DNA of 64,000 bases from CAWIVH01 sp963839475 (lineage in GTDB: Bacteria > Acidobacteriota > UBA6911): positions 1 to 64,000 of the forward strand of contig CAWIVH010000009.1 in NCBI GenBank assembly GCA_963839475.1, written 5' to 3'. The notes beneath the pieces were generated by a model. It saw only the letters and a program-made list of their open reading frames with translations. It ran no database searches and was not told the origin of the DNA. Both the position numbers and the translations under genes were made by a program. This document shows positions 25,541 through 34,126 of this stretch, in pieces. Each line of letters begins with the position of its first letter. Position 1 is the stretch's first letter.

Positions 25541-26560
25541 TCATGTACTCTCACGTTTGCCTGCGGATTGGAGTCGCTTGAGCCAATAGTAGTTGATGAT
25601 TGCGATGCACAGCATACCGGCAAGGAATGCAGGATAAGCCGTACGCCAGTTCTCCGGTCCGGTCATCATGCTCCATTCGGACATGCCGCCGATCCCCGCG
25701 AGAAGGGTAAGCGGCATGAAGATGGTTGTTATGAGCGTGAGCCTTCGCACGCTCAAATTGGTTCTGTTGGCAACCGTGGCCATCTGGTTGTTGACGATGG
25801 AGAGGTAGGTTTCGGTGAGGCTCGTTACGATGTCCCGGTTCATCTCAGTGAGCTCGAAAAACTTGGTCAGATGGTCGTAGATGTCCCGGAAGTGGTAGAT
25901 GGTCGCCTCCGAAATGAAGGGACAATCGCGGCGGCATATTTTCACCAGAATCTCCCTTTCGTGAAAAAGGCTTTTGCGCATAGAAAGCAAAGCCCGGCGC
26001 AGGTGCATCTGGCCTTCCAGTTGAAATGTGGAGGCGTCCCGGATCATCGCCTCCTCGGCGGAGTCGATATCGTCCTCAAGGCTTTCAATCGAAGACAATT
26101 TGCTGTCCACCGTGTCGTCGAGGATGGTATGTAGTAGGAAATCGGGTCCATTTTGGGCGGTCCCCAGATTCTCGCGGAACCTCTCTTCGAGTCTCGTATG
26201 GAATCCGCTTTCTGCACTCCCATGACCACTGACCGTGACAAGAAAATTCTTACCAATGAAGAAGTCCACCTCGGAAACCGATAAGACCCGCTCCGCGTAG
26301 CAGTATCGGTTGAACAGGAGGAAGGTATAGCCTGGAAAGATGTCGACTTTGGGGATCTGTTGCTTGTCGAGACAATCTTCTATCGACAATGGATGAATTT
26401 TCAGCGGTCCCACCAGGGCAGAAAGATCCTCCTTGGTGGGATCCGCATAATCCAGCCAGATATATCCGCCCTGTCCGAGCGATGATAGCGCAGCAAGAAG
26501 CGCTGAAAAGTGTTCGAACTCGCCGCTCGGAGTGATTCTGAAAAACCTGGCCTCGGACAT
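25541..26560 (-). CDS. CorA-like divalent cation channel with a GMS instead of GMN motif
   Basis: A 339-residue CorA-fold protein: a cytoplasmic domain (YIWLDYADPTKEDLSALVG; HPLSIEDCLDKQQIPKVDIF), the long stalk helix (LTKFFELTEMNRDIVTSLTETYLSIVNNQM) and two C-terminal membrane helices (TLITTIFMPLTLLAGIGG and YPAFLAGMLCIAIINYYWL). The loop between the helices, which in CorA carries the YGMN selectivity motif, reads GGMSEW here. The ion may therefore differ from Mg2+, or this is a CorA-like subfamily. The protein is complete otherwise. No module-type promoter was found upstream. Confidence 0.85.
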   Translation of the reverse strand: MSEARFFRITPSGEFEHFSALLAALSSLGQGGYIWLDYADPTKEDLSALVGPLKIHPLSIEDCLDKQQIPKVDIFPGYTFLLFNRYCYAERVLSVSEVDFFIGKNFLVTVSGHGSAESGFHTRLEERFRENLGTAQNGPDFLLHTILDDTVDSKLSSIESLEDDIDSAEEAMIRDASTFQLEGQMHLRRALLSMRKSLFHEREILVKICRRDCPFISEATIYHFRDIYDHLTKFFELTEMNRDIVTSLTETYLSIVNNQMATVANRTNLSVRRLTLITTIFMPLTLLAGIGGMSEWSMMTGPENWRTAYPAFLAGMLCIAIINYYWLKRLQSAGKREST

Positions 26561-26703
26561 ATTGGATTACCCTCTCTTGGCGGCTGGCAATCCCTTACCG
26601 ATCAGGCGCCGGACTCCTCAAAATGATGTTCCAAAAGCAGAGCATTGTAGGACTCTGACGTCGCGCGGGTAAATGCTCTCAGTGCATTTGAATGGAAGGC
26701 ATG

Positions 26704-26784
26704 TTATCGGCGCCAACGGGAATAGCCCCAGCCTCCACCACCCAACAAAAACAACACTAATAGCACAATCAATAACGTTGACAT
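26704..26784 (-). CDS. 26-residue membrane peptide
   Basis: The ATG follows AGGAG at correct spacing. The peptide is one hydrophobic helix (MSTLLIVLLVLFLLGGGG) with a short aromatic and basic tail (WGYSRWRR). It resembles the first half of the 55-residue membrane protein at 4400-4567. Promoter module F lies 70 bases upstream of the start, which supports expression. Function is unknown; small single-helix stress peptides are known elsewhere. Confidence 0.55.
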   Translation of the reverse strand: MSTLLIVLLVLFLLGGGGWGYSRWRR

Positions 26785-26860
26785 ATCGCTCCTCATTCCC
26801 TTTTGGAGGAAGTCGGCGGCCGGATCTTCGTGATCCTCCCGCCCGCTCCCCAACTCCACA

Positions 26861-26924
26861 ATGATAGACGGTGCCAAGACTGATGTCAGTTCACATAGGG
26901 ACATACCCCTGGTCACTTGAGCAC
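26861..26924 (-). promoter_or_regulatory. Promoter module F, upstream of the 26-residue peptide
   Basis: On the minus strand unit 1 is 26924-26911 (GTGCTCAAGTGACC), unit 2 is 26902-26889 (GTCCCTATGTGAAC), -35 CTGACA is 26889-26884, spacer 17 bp, -10 TATCAT is 26866-26861. Confidence 0.6.
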
Positions 26925-26952
26925 ACGATTGGGCCTTGGATCACGGCCCTCA

Positions 26953-27132
26953 TCATTCTCCGAAGACTTTCTTTATCTCGCCGATTTTCTTTTGGATCTT
27001 GCCTGAATTCTTTTCATCTTTGCCTTCGGTCTCCAATTCCGGATTGCTCGTCAGTTTCCCCGCCTCCTCCTTAACCTTTCCCTTTATTTCATGAAATTTA
27101 CCTTTCACTTTATCCTCGGTGCTGGAAATCAT
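26953..27132 (-). CDS. CsbD family stress protein
   Basis: A 59-residue, highly charged protein, mostly K and E, with the CsbD pattern (STEDKVKGKFHEIKGKVKEEAGKLTSNPELETEGKDEKNSGKIQKKIGEI). The start follows AGGAG. CsbD proteins are general stress proteins, sigma-B controlled in Bacillus, with unknown mechanism. Promoter module G lies 94 bases upstream by predicted start. A second CsbD-type protein is at 33890-34123. Confidence 0.85.
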   Translation of the reverse strand: MISSTEDKVKGKFHEIKGKVKEEAGKLTSNPELETEGKDEKNSGKIQKKIGEIKKVFGE

Positions 27133-27232
27133 GGTTTTCTCCTGTGTGACTGTCAGTGAGTAGCCCGTCATTTGATTGGGGGATACCAAGCTGCCACCCG
27201 ACCGTCGGTTGGCATATAACGCTGCAATTTTG

Positions 27233-27296
27233 AAGATAGTCTTGTGAAGCAAGGATGTCTGGTCAATTCGGCTCACGCGCCCCATCCGAATTGCTC
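27233..27296 (-). promoter_or_regulatory. Promoter module G, upstream of csbD
   Basis: On the minus strand unit 1 is 27296-27283 (GAGCAATTCGGATG), unit 2 is 27274-27261 (GAGCCGAATTGACC), -35 CAGACA is 27261-27256, spacer 17 bp, -10 TATCTT is 27238-27233. Confidence 0.7.
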
Positions 27297-27401
27297 ATCC
27301 CGGCCTATATAGGGTTATCCACTGTGCCTCGAATGGGACGGGCCATGGGCGGTGGTCGGCGCTGGTACCGGGGGGAAGTAATCTCGGTGCAGCAGGTTTT
27401 G

Positions 27402-28256
27402 TTACTCAAAGGTGTTACAGGCTGCCACAGTACCCTTGTCCAAGCCACGCTTAAACCAGTCCACACGCTGGGCTGAGCTGCCATGGGTGAATGATTCGGG
27501 GTTTACCACACCTGTTGAGGTTCTCTGAAGGCGATCGTCTCCGACCGCCGCCGCCGCCGCAAGGCCCGACTCCACATCTCCTTTTTCCAGGATGTTGCGA
27601 TTGGCGGTCGAGTGACCCCAAACTCCAGCGAGGCAATCAGCCTGCAATTCCAGGCGAACCGATAACGACTTGGCCTGTTCCGGATGTGCTTTTTGCAGTT
27701 GGCGAACCTGCCGCTCGGTTCCCAGGATCTTTTGGACGTGGTGCCCAATTTCATGTGCCAGCACGTAGGCTTGGGCAAACTCCCCGGGGGCGCCGTAGCG
27801 ACGTTTCAACTCTTCATAGAATCCAAGGTCGATATAGACCTTCTCGTCGCCCGGGCAATAGAATGGTCCCGAAGACGCTTCGGCCGCCCCGCATCCGGAG
27901 TTGATCCTATCGTGGAACAGCACCAGCTTGGCGGTCCTGTATTGGGCTCCCATCGTTGGCAATATCTGTCTCCAGGTGTTTTGGGTATCATCCAACACGA
28001 AGGATACGAACTGCACCAACGGTTCCTCGGCGGAATCGCGCGCTGGATCCGTTCCGGTAACAGCACTGCCCTCCGCACCGCCCGGGACTGACTCCAGCAG
28101 CGTGAAAAAATTGCGTTTGAAAACCCAGCTCAGCAATAGGAGGATGACTATGCCACCCAATCCCAAGTGAATGCCGCGCGGGCGAAAACCTCCGCCTCCC
28201 GTTTCATTCCGCTGGTCTTCAATATCACTGCTTTGTCCGCCTGATGTCCAGCGCAT
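27402..28256 (-). CDS. Neutral zinc metallopeptidase, YpfJ/KPN_02809 type
   Basis: From the ATG with AAAGGA upstream the protein has 284 residues. It begins MRWTSGGQSSDIEDQR, the usual start of this family, followed by one membrane helix (LGLGGIVILLLLSWVF). The catalytic domain contains FCYCPGDEKVYIDLGFYEEL-type sequence and the zinc motif HEIGHH in YVLAHEIGHHVQ, plus LELQADCLAGVWGH with the likely third ligand. Substrates of the family are unknown. It is divergent from dodecin, and an operator-linked promoter (module H') with a good -10 lies upstream. Confidence 0.88.
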   Translation of the reverse strand: MRWTSGGQSSDIEDQRNETGGGGFRPRGIHLGLGGIVILLLLSWVFKRNFFTLLESVPGGAEGSAVTGTDPARDSAEEPLVQFVSFVLDDTQNTWRQILPTMGAQYRTAKLVLFHDRINSGCGAAEASSGPFYCPGDEKVYIDLGFYEELKRRYGAPGEFAQAYVLAHEIGHHVQKILGTERQVRQLQKAHPEQAKSLSVRLELQADCLAGVWGHSTANRNILEKGDVESGLAAAAAVGDDRLQRTSTGVVNPESFTHGSSAQRVDWFKRGLDKGTVAACNTFE

Positions 28257-28308
28257 GAGATTTCCTTTCATCAGAAAGTGACTCGTAATGGGATTGACCT
28301 CGAAATCC

Positions 28309-28372
28309 ATAATAAATCCGGCTGAGCGTGGACGTTGATCATTATCGAACATGCGTTTGAGCAGTCTTGCAC
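28309..28372 (-). promoter_or_regulatory. Promoter module H', toward the zinc metallopeptidase
   Basis: The two palindromes of module H read on the minus strand as GTGCAAGACTGCTC (28372-28359) and GTTCGATAATGATC (28350-28337). The -35 would be CAACGT (28337-28332), followed by 17 bp and a strong -10 TATTAT (28314-28309). The predicted start lies 46 bases before the gene. Confidence 0.5.
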
Positions 28373-28400
28373 AGACGCCCTTTTTGTGGAGCCTCTATAA
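28337..28400 (+). promoter_or_regulatory. Promoter module H, upstream of dodecin
   Basis: Unit 1 is 28337-28350 (GATCATTATCGAAC), unit 2 is 28359-28372 (GAGCAGTCTTGCAC), -35 CAGACG is 28372-28377, spacer 17 bp, -10 CTATAA is 28395-28400. TATAAT at an 18-bp spacing is also present. The predicted start is about 120 bases before the dodecin gene. Confidence 0.65.
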
Positions 28401-28526
28401 TGAATGATAGTAGGCAGGAACTGCATCGCCGCTTACCGCACAAGAGGGGATTTTAGGCGGCGTTTAAGGGGTCGGGGGCCTTTTCCGCCTGGGTGAGGCC
28501 CTAAAACAAACTAGAGGAGGATTTCC

Positions 28527-28730
28527 ATGGCAGTTGCAAAAGTCGAAGAAATCAGCGCCACATCCAAAAAAAGCTTTGAGGATGCAATAGAAGAAGGGCT
28601 GTCCCGGACAGTCAAGACTCTTCGCAATGTCCGCAGCGCTTGGGTGAAAGAACAGCACGTGCGTCTTGACGGCAATAAGATCGTCGAGTACCAGGTGAAC
28701 ATGGCCGTCACTTTTGTGCTGGACGACTAG
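28527..28730 (+). CDS. Dodecin family flavin-binding protein
   Basis: This 67-residue protein is full length for dodecin. It begins MAVAKVEEISATSKKSFEDAIEEGLSRTVKTLRNVRSAWV and ends VEYQVNMAVTFVLDD, the beta-alpha-beta-beta fold of the dodecamer. Dodecins store or buffer riboflavin, FMN or CoA. The tryptophan in SAWV matches the conserved flavin-stacking position. GAGGAGG lies upstream of the ATG. It has its own promoter module and is followed by an unrelated metallopeptidase gene. Confidence 0.92.
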   Translation: MAVAKVEEISATSKKSFEDAIEEGLSRTVKTLRNVRSAWVKEQHVRLDGNKIVEYQVNMAVTFVLDD

Positions 28731-28928
28731 CCAATTCGCGACAAGTGCGGATTTGAGTGCATTATTGCTCGACAACCGGCAAGCGTTGTCTGCATTTCCT
28801 GTGTCTTTCCCGGCATCCCATGGGGAAAAGCCGGGAAATACCATGCGATCTTCAGGCGGCGTTCTGCTGGACACCGTGCCGCACGGTCATCGGCAATGTG
28901 GTGCAGGGTAGCGTCCGGGGTGAAGCCT

Positions 28929-30050
28929 ATGACGTCGACGCCGAAAAAAGATCAGCCGCTGCAAGATCACGGCGAGCAGCTTCGGAAACCCGTCGAGGTA
29001 AAAAACCCGCCTGGACGCGAAAATCCATCGGAGCACGAATTACCCCCTGAAATCCTCAACCAACGTATTTGCGATTTCGACCTCAAGATCGAAGGAGGGC
29101 CGCTCGAGAACGTGATTGAGCGATTTCGCCGCGAGCTGGCGGAACGCGGCATCACGAAGCTTCAGCCCGCCCTCTACCTCTCGGACGAATGGGGTGTGTC
29201 GGACGGCACGGTTGCTATTGGCATCCCCTTCTATTTGGCGGACGAAAGGCTCCGGCAAGTCCAGCAGGCCAGATCGGGTGTCCTGGAAGGCGAGGACGAT
29301 GACGACATCCTGCGCTACCTTCGCCACGAAATGGGCCACGTGGTCAACTATGCCTATCTTCTCTATGAAGGCGCGGACTGGATCAACTTGTTCGGTCCGA
29401 TGTCGCGACCTTACACCGACGAATACCGAAGCATCCCCTTCAGCCCGGCCTTCGTGCGCCATCTGCCCGGAAATTACGCCCAGAAGCACCCGGATGAGGA
29501 TTGGGCTGAGACGTTCGCCGTGTGGATGACGCCGGGTTCCGATTGGATGATCCAATACCAGGATGCAGCGGCGACCATGGCCAAGCTTCTGTACTGCGAG
29601 CGCATCATGGCCGACATTAAGGACCGCGAGCCGCATGTTTTTCTGACTGTCATTGAAACGGACGTCCGCGATATTCAACAGACGGTGGCTCAGTTCTACG
29701 AGGAGGGAGAGATCCAGGGTATCGCACTCCCCAGGAGCCTCGACGGGGATCTCAGGGGAATTTTCTCGCGCTACCGGGCGCATGCCGGAGACGCCGATGC
29801 CGGCCGTGTTGAGGATGCCTCATCCTTGATGCGGCGTCATGAGAACGAGCTGGCCGAGGCCGTGTATTGGTGGACCGGCATGGATCATGCTCTGACGCAT
29901 GCCTTGCTGGATCACGTGGCCGACCGCGCCAAACAGTCCGGCCTCGACTATCCACTCGCGCAACGGGACCGTGTACTGGTTCAGCTGTCAGCCTTCCTCA
30001 CAACCCTGGCGATGAACTATGTCTATCGGGGAAGTTTCATCGCTACTTGA
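28929..30050 (+). CDS. Putative zinc-binding metallopeptidase
   Basis: This 373-residue protein is cytoplasmic by sequence (no signal). After a charged, disordered N-terminus it has a conserved block (LPPEILNQRICDFDLKIEGGPLENVIERF) and the zinc motif HEMGH in LRYLRHEMGHVVNYAYLL (first His about residue 133). A later acidic block, HPDEDWAETFAVWM, probably gives the third ligand. The family is usually annotated as putative zinc-binding metallopeptidase, with unknown substrate. It converges on the unknown 579-residue gene at 30084-31823. The first residues are uncertain; the frame opens at 28896. Confidence 0.75.
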   Translation: MTSTPKKDQPLQDHGEQLRKPVEVKNPPGRENPSEHELPPEILNQRICDFDLKIEGGPLENVIERFRRELAERGITKLQPALYLSDEWGVSDGTVAIGIPFYLADERLRQVQQARSGVLEGEDDDDILRYLRHEMGHVVNYAYLLYEGADWINLFGPMSRPYTDEYRSIPFSPAFVRHLPGNYAQKHPDEDWAETFAVWMTPGSDWMIQYQDAAATMAKLLYCERIMADIKDREPHVFLTVIETDVRDIQQTVAQFYEEGEIQGIALPRSLDGDLRGIFSRYRAHAGDADAGRVEDASSLMRRHENELAEAVYWWTGMDHALTHALLDHVADRAKQSGLDYPLAQRDRVLVQLSAFLTTLAMNYVYRGSFIAT

Positions 30051-30083
30051 GCGGCCTCTGCCTTCTCACCCCCTTGGCGAATG

Positions 30084-31823
30084 TCATGCATCTTCCCAAG
30101 GCGGCTCCAGCCCGGCCGGTGAAAACTCCGGTCGCCGTTCGAGGTAGGTGTCCCTTTCTGCCTTCCATGATTCCAGCTCTTTCGCGACCGGGCCCGAAGG
30201 CTTCAGTCCGGCCTTCGGACTATCCAGCGCGGCCCACAGAAGCGGCAGCACCCGGTGACGGTGCCATTTCATCGGGTCCCCTCTCTTCACCCCGGGGCGC
30301 GGGTCATGCGCGCTCGCCTGCTGGACACGCTCAATGAAGCCGAATACGACATCGTGGGCAATAGCCGCCTTTTGGACCCTTGGGAGAACTTTCCAGGCTT
30401 CCCAGAGCAGTGTTTCGGGCTCGATAAAATCGCTCAGGATGCGATTATGGCCCGACTCCAGGTTGAGCTTTCGGGCTTGGCGCCTGAGCCTGTCGAGCAC
30501 CTTGGGACCACCATACTTGGCCAAGGTCTTTTCGCCATCCATGAGGAGCATGTCCAGGAGGATCGAGTCTTTTATTCGCACGCGGGGATGGGTCTGCAAA
30601 TGTCGGCAATGATGGACATCGAGCAGCACCGACTCTACGAAATCGCGCGCACTGGTCCTGCCCATTTGGCCGCGGTCCTCGAAGCTCGCCTCGTCATACA
30701 GCATAGTGATGTCGAGGGGCGCATCGAGTTCGGGCACCCGCTCGACATCGAGAATCATGGCGCTCTTGACATGGCACTCGCCGGAAATCTGGAGCCGGTT
30801 CAGGTTAACTTCGCTGTACCGCATGATTTGGTCGGGACGGTAGCCCGCTTCCTTGGGGTGCGCAGACTGCCAGTAGCCCGGGTGGATGTACTGGGCGTTC
30901 AAGCGTACGGCGCGGCCGAACGCGAAATTGGTCTGGAAGACCTCGCGCGGGCTGCCAACCGGGCCCTTCGCTGGGTCCATCAGGCCCCTGGGCGGATTTG
31001 GCGCGGGCCCCCAACCGCGGTCGAGATAGCAGTTCTCGGGGGTCGGCACGCCGATGGACCTGGGATGGAACGCACCCCTCCAGTAGCAATCGAGAATCTC
31101 GCGAAAGGCGGCGAAGCGCTTCGATGTGGCGCGCAACGCGCGGTCGTCGGGGTTTGGCCAGTCCATCAGAAACAGGCATACCTCGGGGTGGTTGACCCGG
31201 TACGCGATGGTATCGGCGAGGAGACTTCCGCCCAGAAATGATTTGGCCGAAAAAGAGAACTGGCAGCCGCCATGTGCGATGGAGGGAGCAAGCCCACTTC
31301 CTTTCATGGGGACCTCCCAGACCATGTGCTGGAGGAAGCTGACGAAGCGGTCGTCATATAACCACACGAGAGGAACCGGCTTGATGCTGTATTCGACCGT
31401 CTCGGGGTCCATCGAGATCCTAACAGTGAACGGTTCGATTTTTGCGTCCGACCAGTGAAACTCGATGTTTTGCCGTCTTACCTCCCACTGGTCCATGTCC
31501 TCCTTGATCTTGACCTTGGCAAACATGCAATAGGGCTCGCCGTTTTTTCGCTTTCTCTCGTACTTGTTCCGGATGCCCTTGGCGACTTCTTTCTGGAGGC
31601 CCAGCATGACGTCGTTTTCAAAATACTTGTCTTCCCCCGCTTCATCGACGGACATCTTCTCCCAGAGCTTTATCGTCTTCTTGGACTGGAACGCGGGTTC
31701 GATGCCGACCCACGCGTCTTTCCAGCCGGTCCGATCCTGGCTACGGAAGGTACCGAGGACCCCGATCATGTTCGCATAGTCCAACGGCTCGTGCCGCTTC
31801 CTGTCCTTGCCCTTCCTGCCCAT
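30084..31823 (-). CDS. Unknown conserved-looking protein, 579 residues
   Basis: A complete frame starting MGRKGKDRKRHEPLDYANMIG, without signal or membrane helix. It is rich in W, R and D. Notable blocks are VPLVWLYDDRFVSFLQHMVWEVPM, HPEVCLFLMDWPNPDDRALR, AFHPRSIGVPTPENCYLDRGWGP and a histidine/aspartate-rich segment DVHHCRHLQTHPRVRI. The C-terminal 150 residues are helical and basic. I do not recognise a family or active site and assign no function. It faces the metallopeptidase gene with 33 bases between the stops. No promoter module precedes it. Confidence 0.6.
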   Translation of the reverse strand: MGRKGKDRKRHEPLDYANMIGVLGTFRSQDRTGWKDAWVGIEPAFQSKKTIKLWEKMSVDEAGEDKYFENDVMLGLQKEVAKGIRNKYERKRKNGEPYCMFAKVKIKEDMDQWEVRRQNIEFHWSDAKIEPFTVRISMDPETVEYSIKPVPLVWLYDDRFVSFLQHMVWEVPMKGSGLAPSIAHGGCQFSFSAKSFLGGSLLADTIAYRVNHPEVCLFLMDWPNPDDRALRATSKRFAAFREILDCYWRGAFHPRSIGVPTPENCYLDRGWGPAPNPPRGLMDPAKGPVGSPREVFQTNFAFGRAVRLNAQYIHPGYWQSAHPKEAGYRPDQIMRYSEVNLNRLQISGECHVKSAMILDVERVPELDAPLDITMLYDEASFEDRGQMGRTSARDFVESVLLDVHHCRHLQTHPRVRIKDSILLDMLLMDGEKTLAKYGGPKVLDRLRRQARKLNLESGHNRILSDFIEPETLLWEAWKVLPRVQKAAIAHDVVFGFIERVQQASAHDPRPGVKRGDPMKWHRHRVLPLLWAALDSPKAGLKPSGPVAKELESWKAERDTYLERRPEFSPAGLEPPWEDA

Positions 31824-32108
31824 ACCACTCCTCTCCTTCCGCCGGCCTTTAGTTCTGCCGATCGTGGGATAGTTTTGAAAATATCCGGCGCTGATGCACT
31901 CCTGCGGTCCGGAGCTTTTCCGGAAGGGAGACTTGTCTGACTATCCAGCATCAGGGAATTGGCACTGAACGTGCACCGGACATTCTATGGTCTAAAAAGG
32001 ATCCGCAGCGCCGGGGCACATAGCCAGCAGGATGGGGGTGTTTTGGCGATTTTGTTCATCGCTGAGCCAGCAGGCTCCTTTTTGCATGCCCACAAGCCTC
32101 AGAAATAC

Positions 32109-32321
32109 CTATGCCGCATCGATGCGGTGCCTTCGGACGGACGGTCTCACGCGGTAGGCGCGATATTTAAAATAGGATTTGTCCCGGTCGCGCGAAATCT
32201 GGCAAACGGCATCACGACAGAAACAGCATCGGTCCAGATGATCGTAGATCTCCAGTTGCTCATCCAGATCCAACTGCTTGTTGACTAACTTCAACAGCCG
32301 GTCAAAATTGCATGCGCTCAC
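32109..32321 (-). CDS. Small zinc-finger protein, anti-sigma (zf-HC2)-like
   Basis: A GTG start with GGAGG just upstream gives 70 residues. The sequence has CNFDRLLKLVNKQLDLDEQLEIYDHLDRCCFCRDAV, which fits the H-x3-C-x2-C pattern of zf-HC2 anti-sigma domains, with an additional N-terminal Cys. The C-terminus is basic. No transmembrane segment follows, so it would be a free zinc-finger protein. Promoter module I lies 75 bases upstream by predicted start. The partner is unknown; no sigma factor lies nearby. Confidence 0.6.
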   Translation of the reverse strand: MSACNFDRLLKLVNKQLDLDEQLEIYDHLDRCCFCRDAVCQISRDRDKSYFKYRAYRVRPSVRRHRIDAA

Positions 32322-32402
32322 GACGCCTCCACTTATTTTTCACACTCACATCGGCGCAGCATTTTGTTCATCCTGCTTCAGCTACCCCCACCCTCGCGAA
32401 AA

Positions 32403-32466
32403 TGTTACTCATGGGGCCATTTGCAGGTCTATTCAAAATTGCTCAGCCGTCTGTTCAAAATTGCTC
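32403..32466 (-). promoter_or_regulatory. Promoter module I, upstream of the zinc-finger gene
   Basis: On the minus strand unit 1 is 32466-32453 (GAGCAATTTTGAAC), unit 2 is 32444-32431 (GAGCAATTTTGAAT), nearly identical. The -35 is TAGACC (32431-32426), spacer 17 bp, -10 GTAACA (32408-32403). Confidence 0.65.
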
Positions 32467-32769
32467 GTTGGCTGATTTGCATGTCGCAGCGAATCATCGA
32501 TGCACGCCAGGGAAATGGGGCGTGCCGGTAAGACTCCGTCAGGTTTTGAGAAGTGCTCGAGAAGCACTCGGCCATAAAGGCGGAGGTCAATGGGGACCAC
32601 ACCTCACTCCCGTACGCATACAAGGTTTCGTCATCAAATCGCGACCCGGTAAGGGTGTCCCTGTATTATCGCAGGCCAGCCTTGTTTTCCCTACCTGCAG
32701 CAACCTTCTCTTTGAGCCGATCCGCCGGCTGCGACATTCTCGAGCGAACTCCTTCTGAATAACCGGGCT

Positions 32770-32833
32770 GAGCAAATTTGACCGGAGCCCTGCGCAGTAC
32801 TGACCTGACATGAAATTTGATTTGGAGTACAAA
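32770..32833 (+). promoter_or_regulatory. Promoter module J, upstream of the AI-2E pseudogene and csbD
   Basis: Unit 1 is 32770-32783 (GAGCAAATTTGACC), unit 2 is 32792-32805 (GCGCAGTACTGACC), -35 CTGACA is 32805-32810, spacer 17 bp, -10 TACAAA is 32828-32833. It is well conserved although the first gene downstream is broken. Confidence 0.7.
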
Positions 32834-32928
32834 TAATTAGCTTGATCCTTGTGATTCTGATCATCCTGCCGTAATTGGGTCTAAGCTCATGCCACAGGGA
32901 GGTACTCTTGGGATCTCCGACAACTCTG

Positions 32929-33685
32929 ACGCCTGGCTCTGATTCTGAGCAACGGTGGCTGAAGAAGATCGCGACGTTCTTGGTATTTTTCATGTTGGTT
33001 TCAAAAGAACAGATGAGTGTTCGGCTCCACAACATGTTCGAAAGCAAAATCGATGTTCCCACGTTCGTCAGCAATCTCGGTAACATGATCCGAGGATTTG
33101 TGCTCGGGAACCTTATCGTCGGATCCATTATGGCCGCATGTACCTCGGTGGTTTTTGTGGCGCTCGGAATGACGGGAGCCGTGACGCTCGGGATCGTGAG
33201 CGCGTTTCTGAATCTGATTCCATTTCTTGGCCTTCTGCTGGCTGCCGCAGTTCCGTTGGCAGCGGCTCTCCTGCAGTTCAACACCCCTGGTCCCTTCATC
33301 ACCATTGCGATCGCGGTCCTTTTTTTTCATTTGATTGCCGCGAACTTCTTGATTCCCAAGCTGATCGGCTCCCGTCTTCTGGTCGGGACCCGTGGCGGTA
33401 ACCATTGGCATGCTGTTCTGGGGCTGGCTGTGGGGATTCATGGGGTTGCTGTTGGCCGTTCCGCTCACGGCCTTCGTCAAATTGGTTGCCGATTCGCGTC
33501 CTTCGCTCATTCATCTCTCCAACCTCTTGACAGAAGATCCTCGTCCGATTCCACGATGGGCACGCTTCAGCGAGAACACGATCCGGCGAGTGAAACCTTA
33601 CTTGAAAGGGAGGACCCTTCAAAAACCAAGCGGCGATCCACCGCCTTTAAGCGGCGACAAACAGGTCAGTGAACTGCGGCTTTGA
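32929..33685 (+). pseudogene. AI-2E family transporter (PerM-like), truncated and frameshifted
   Basis: The first part reads LKKIATFLVFFMLVSKEQMSVRLHNMF, then LGNMIRGFVLGNLIVGSIMAACTSVVFVALG and FLNLIPFLGLLLAAAVPLAAALL, all typical of the second half of AI-2E/PerM transporters. Near 33385-33390 the frame is lost; the matching continuation VAVTIGMLFWGWLWGFMGLLLAVPLTAFVKLVAD is in another frame and ends at 33685. One extra G in the GGG run would explain this. The N-terminal 150-200 residues are missing. Both defects indicate a remnant, though the frameshift alone could be a sequencing error. Confidence 0.75.
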
Positions 33686-33889
33686 GGCCGAGGCATCCAT
33701 CTTGGAGGTATGAAATCGGAGAGCGACCAAGAGAAATTCTGCTCTCATCGGGAAGCAGTAGCTGTCGCAGAAAAGTGGATGCTTTTTCAAAATCCAGACA
33801 GTTCTAAAAAATTCGAATCCCAAGGAATCCGTCGCGCGGACTTTAAAAGCCTAGAGGCGAACTCACCGGAAGGGGAAAGGAACTCTGCA

Positions 33890-34123
33890 ATGAATTGGGA
33901 TCAAGTTGAAGGGAAGTGGAAACAAATGAAGGGGGCTGCCAAGGAAAAATGGGGAGAACTCACAGACGATGATCTTGATAAGATTGCGGGTAAAAGAGAA
34001 AAGCTGGTCGGACGGCTGCAGGAATGCTATGGCCTTCACAAGGAAGTGGCAGAAAAACAATGCGACGAATGGTGTTATACCGCGGAAGACATTATGAATA
34101 AGGACTCCGAGCGCTTCAGCTAG
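33890..34123 (+). CDS. CsbD family stress protein (second copy)
   Basis: This 77-residue protein begins MNWDQVEGKWKQMKGAAKEKWGELTDDDLDKIAGKREKLVGRLQ, the classic CsbD start, with AAAGGAA upstream. Unlike the copy at 26953-27132 it has an extra C-terminal part with two cysteines (QCDEWCYTAEDIMNK). Its stop is 3 bases before the PAP2 gene, so the two are coupled. Expression probably comes from module J through the pseudogene region. Confidence 0.88.
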   Translation: MNWDQVEGKWKQMKGAAKEKWGELTDDDLDKIAGKREKLVGRLQECYGLHKEVAEKQCDEWCYTAEDIMNKDSERFS

Positions 34124-34126
34124 GGG

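Larger units (their letters stand above)
32322..32928. other. Intergenic region with two promoter modules
   Basis: No gene is supported here. The region holds module I (minus, 32403-32466) and module J (plus, 32770-32833). The stretch between them shows nothing I can name. Confidence 0.55.

Noticed and set aside
26641..26684. GAGCATTGTAGGACTCTGACG as a further promoter module
   Set aside because: The GAGC to -35 distance is off by two bases and no -10 lies 17 bp after the -35.
33710..33889. Upstream extension of the second CsbD protein
   Set aside because: The CsbD family begins with MNWDQVEGKWKQ, which has its own AAAGGAA; the extension is not CsbD-like.
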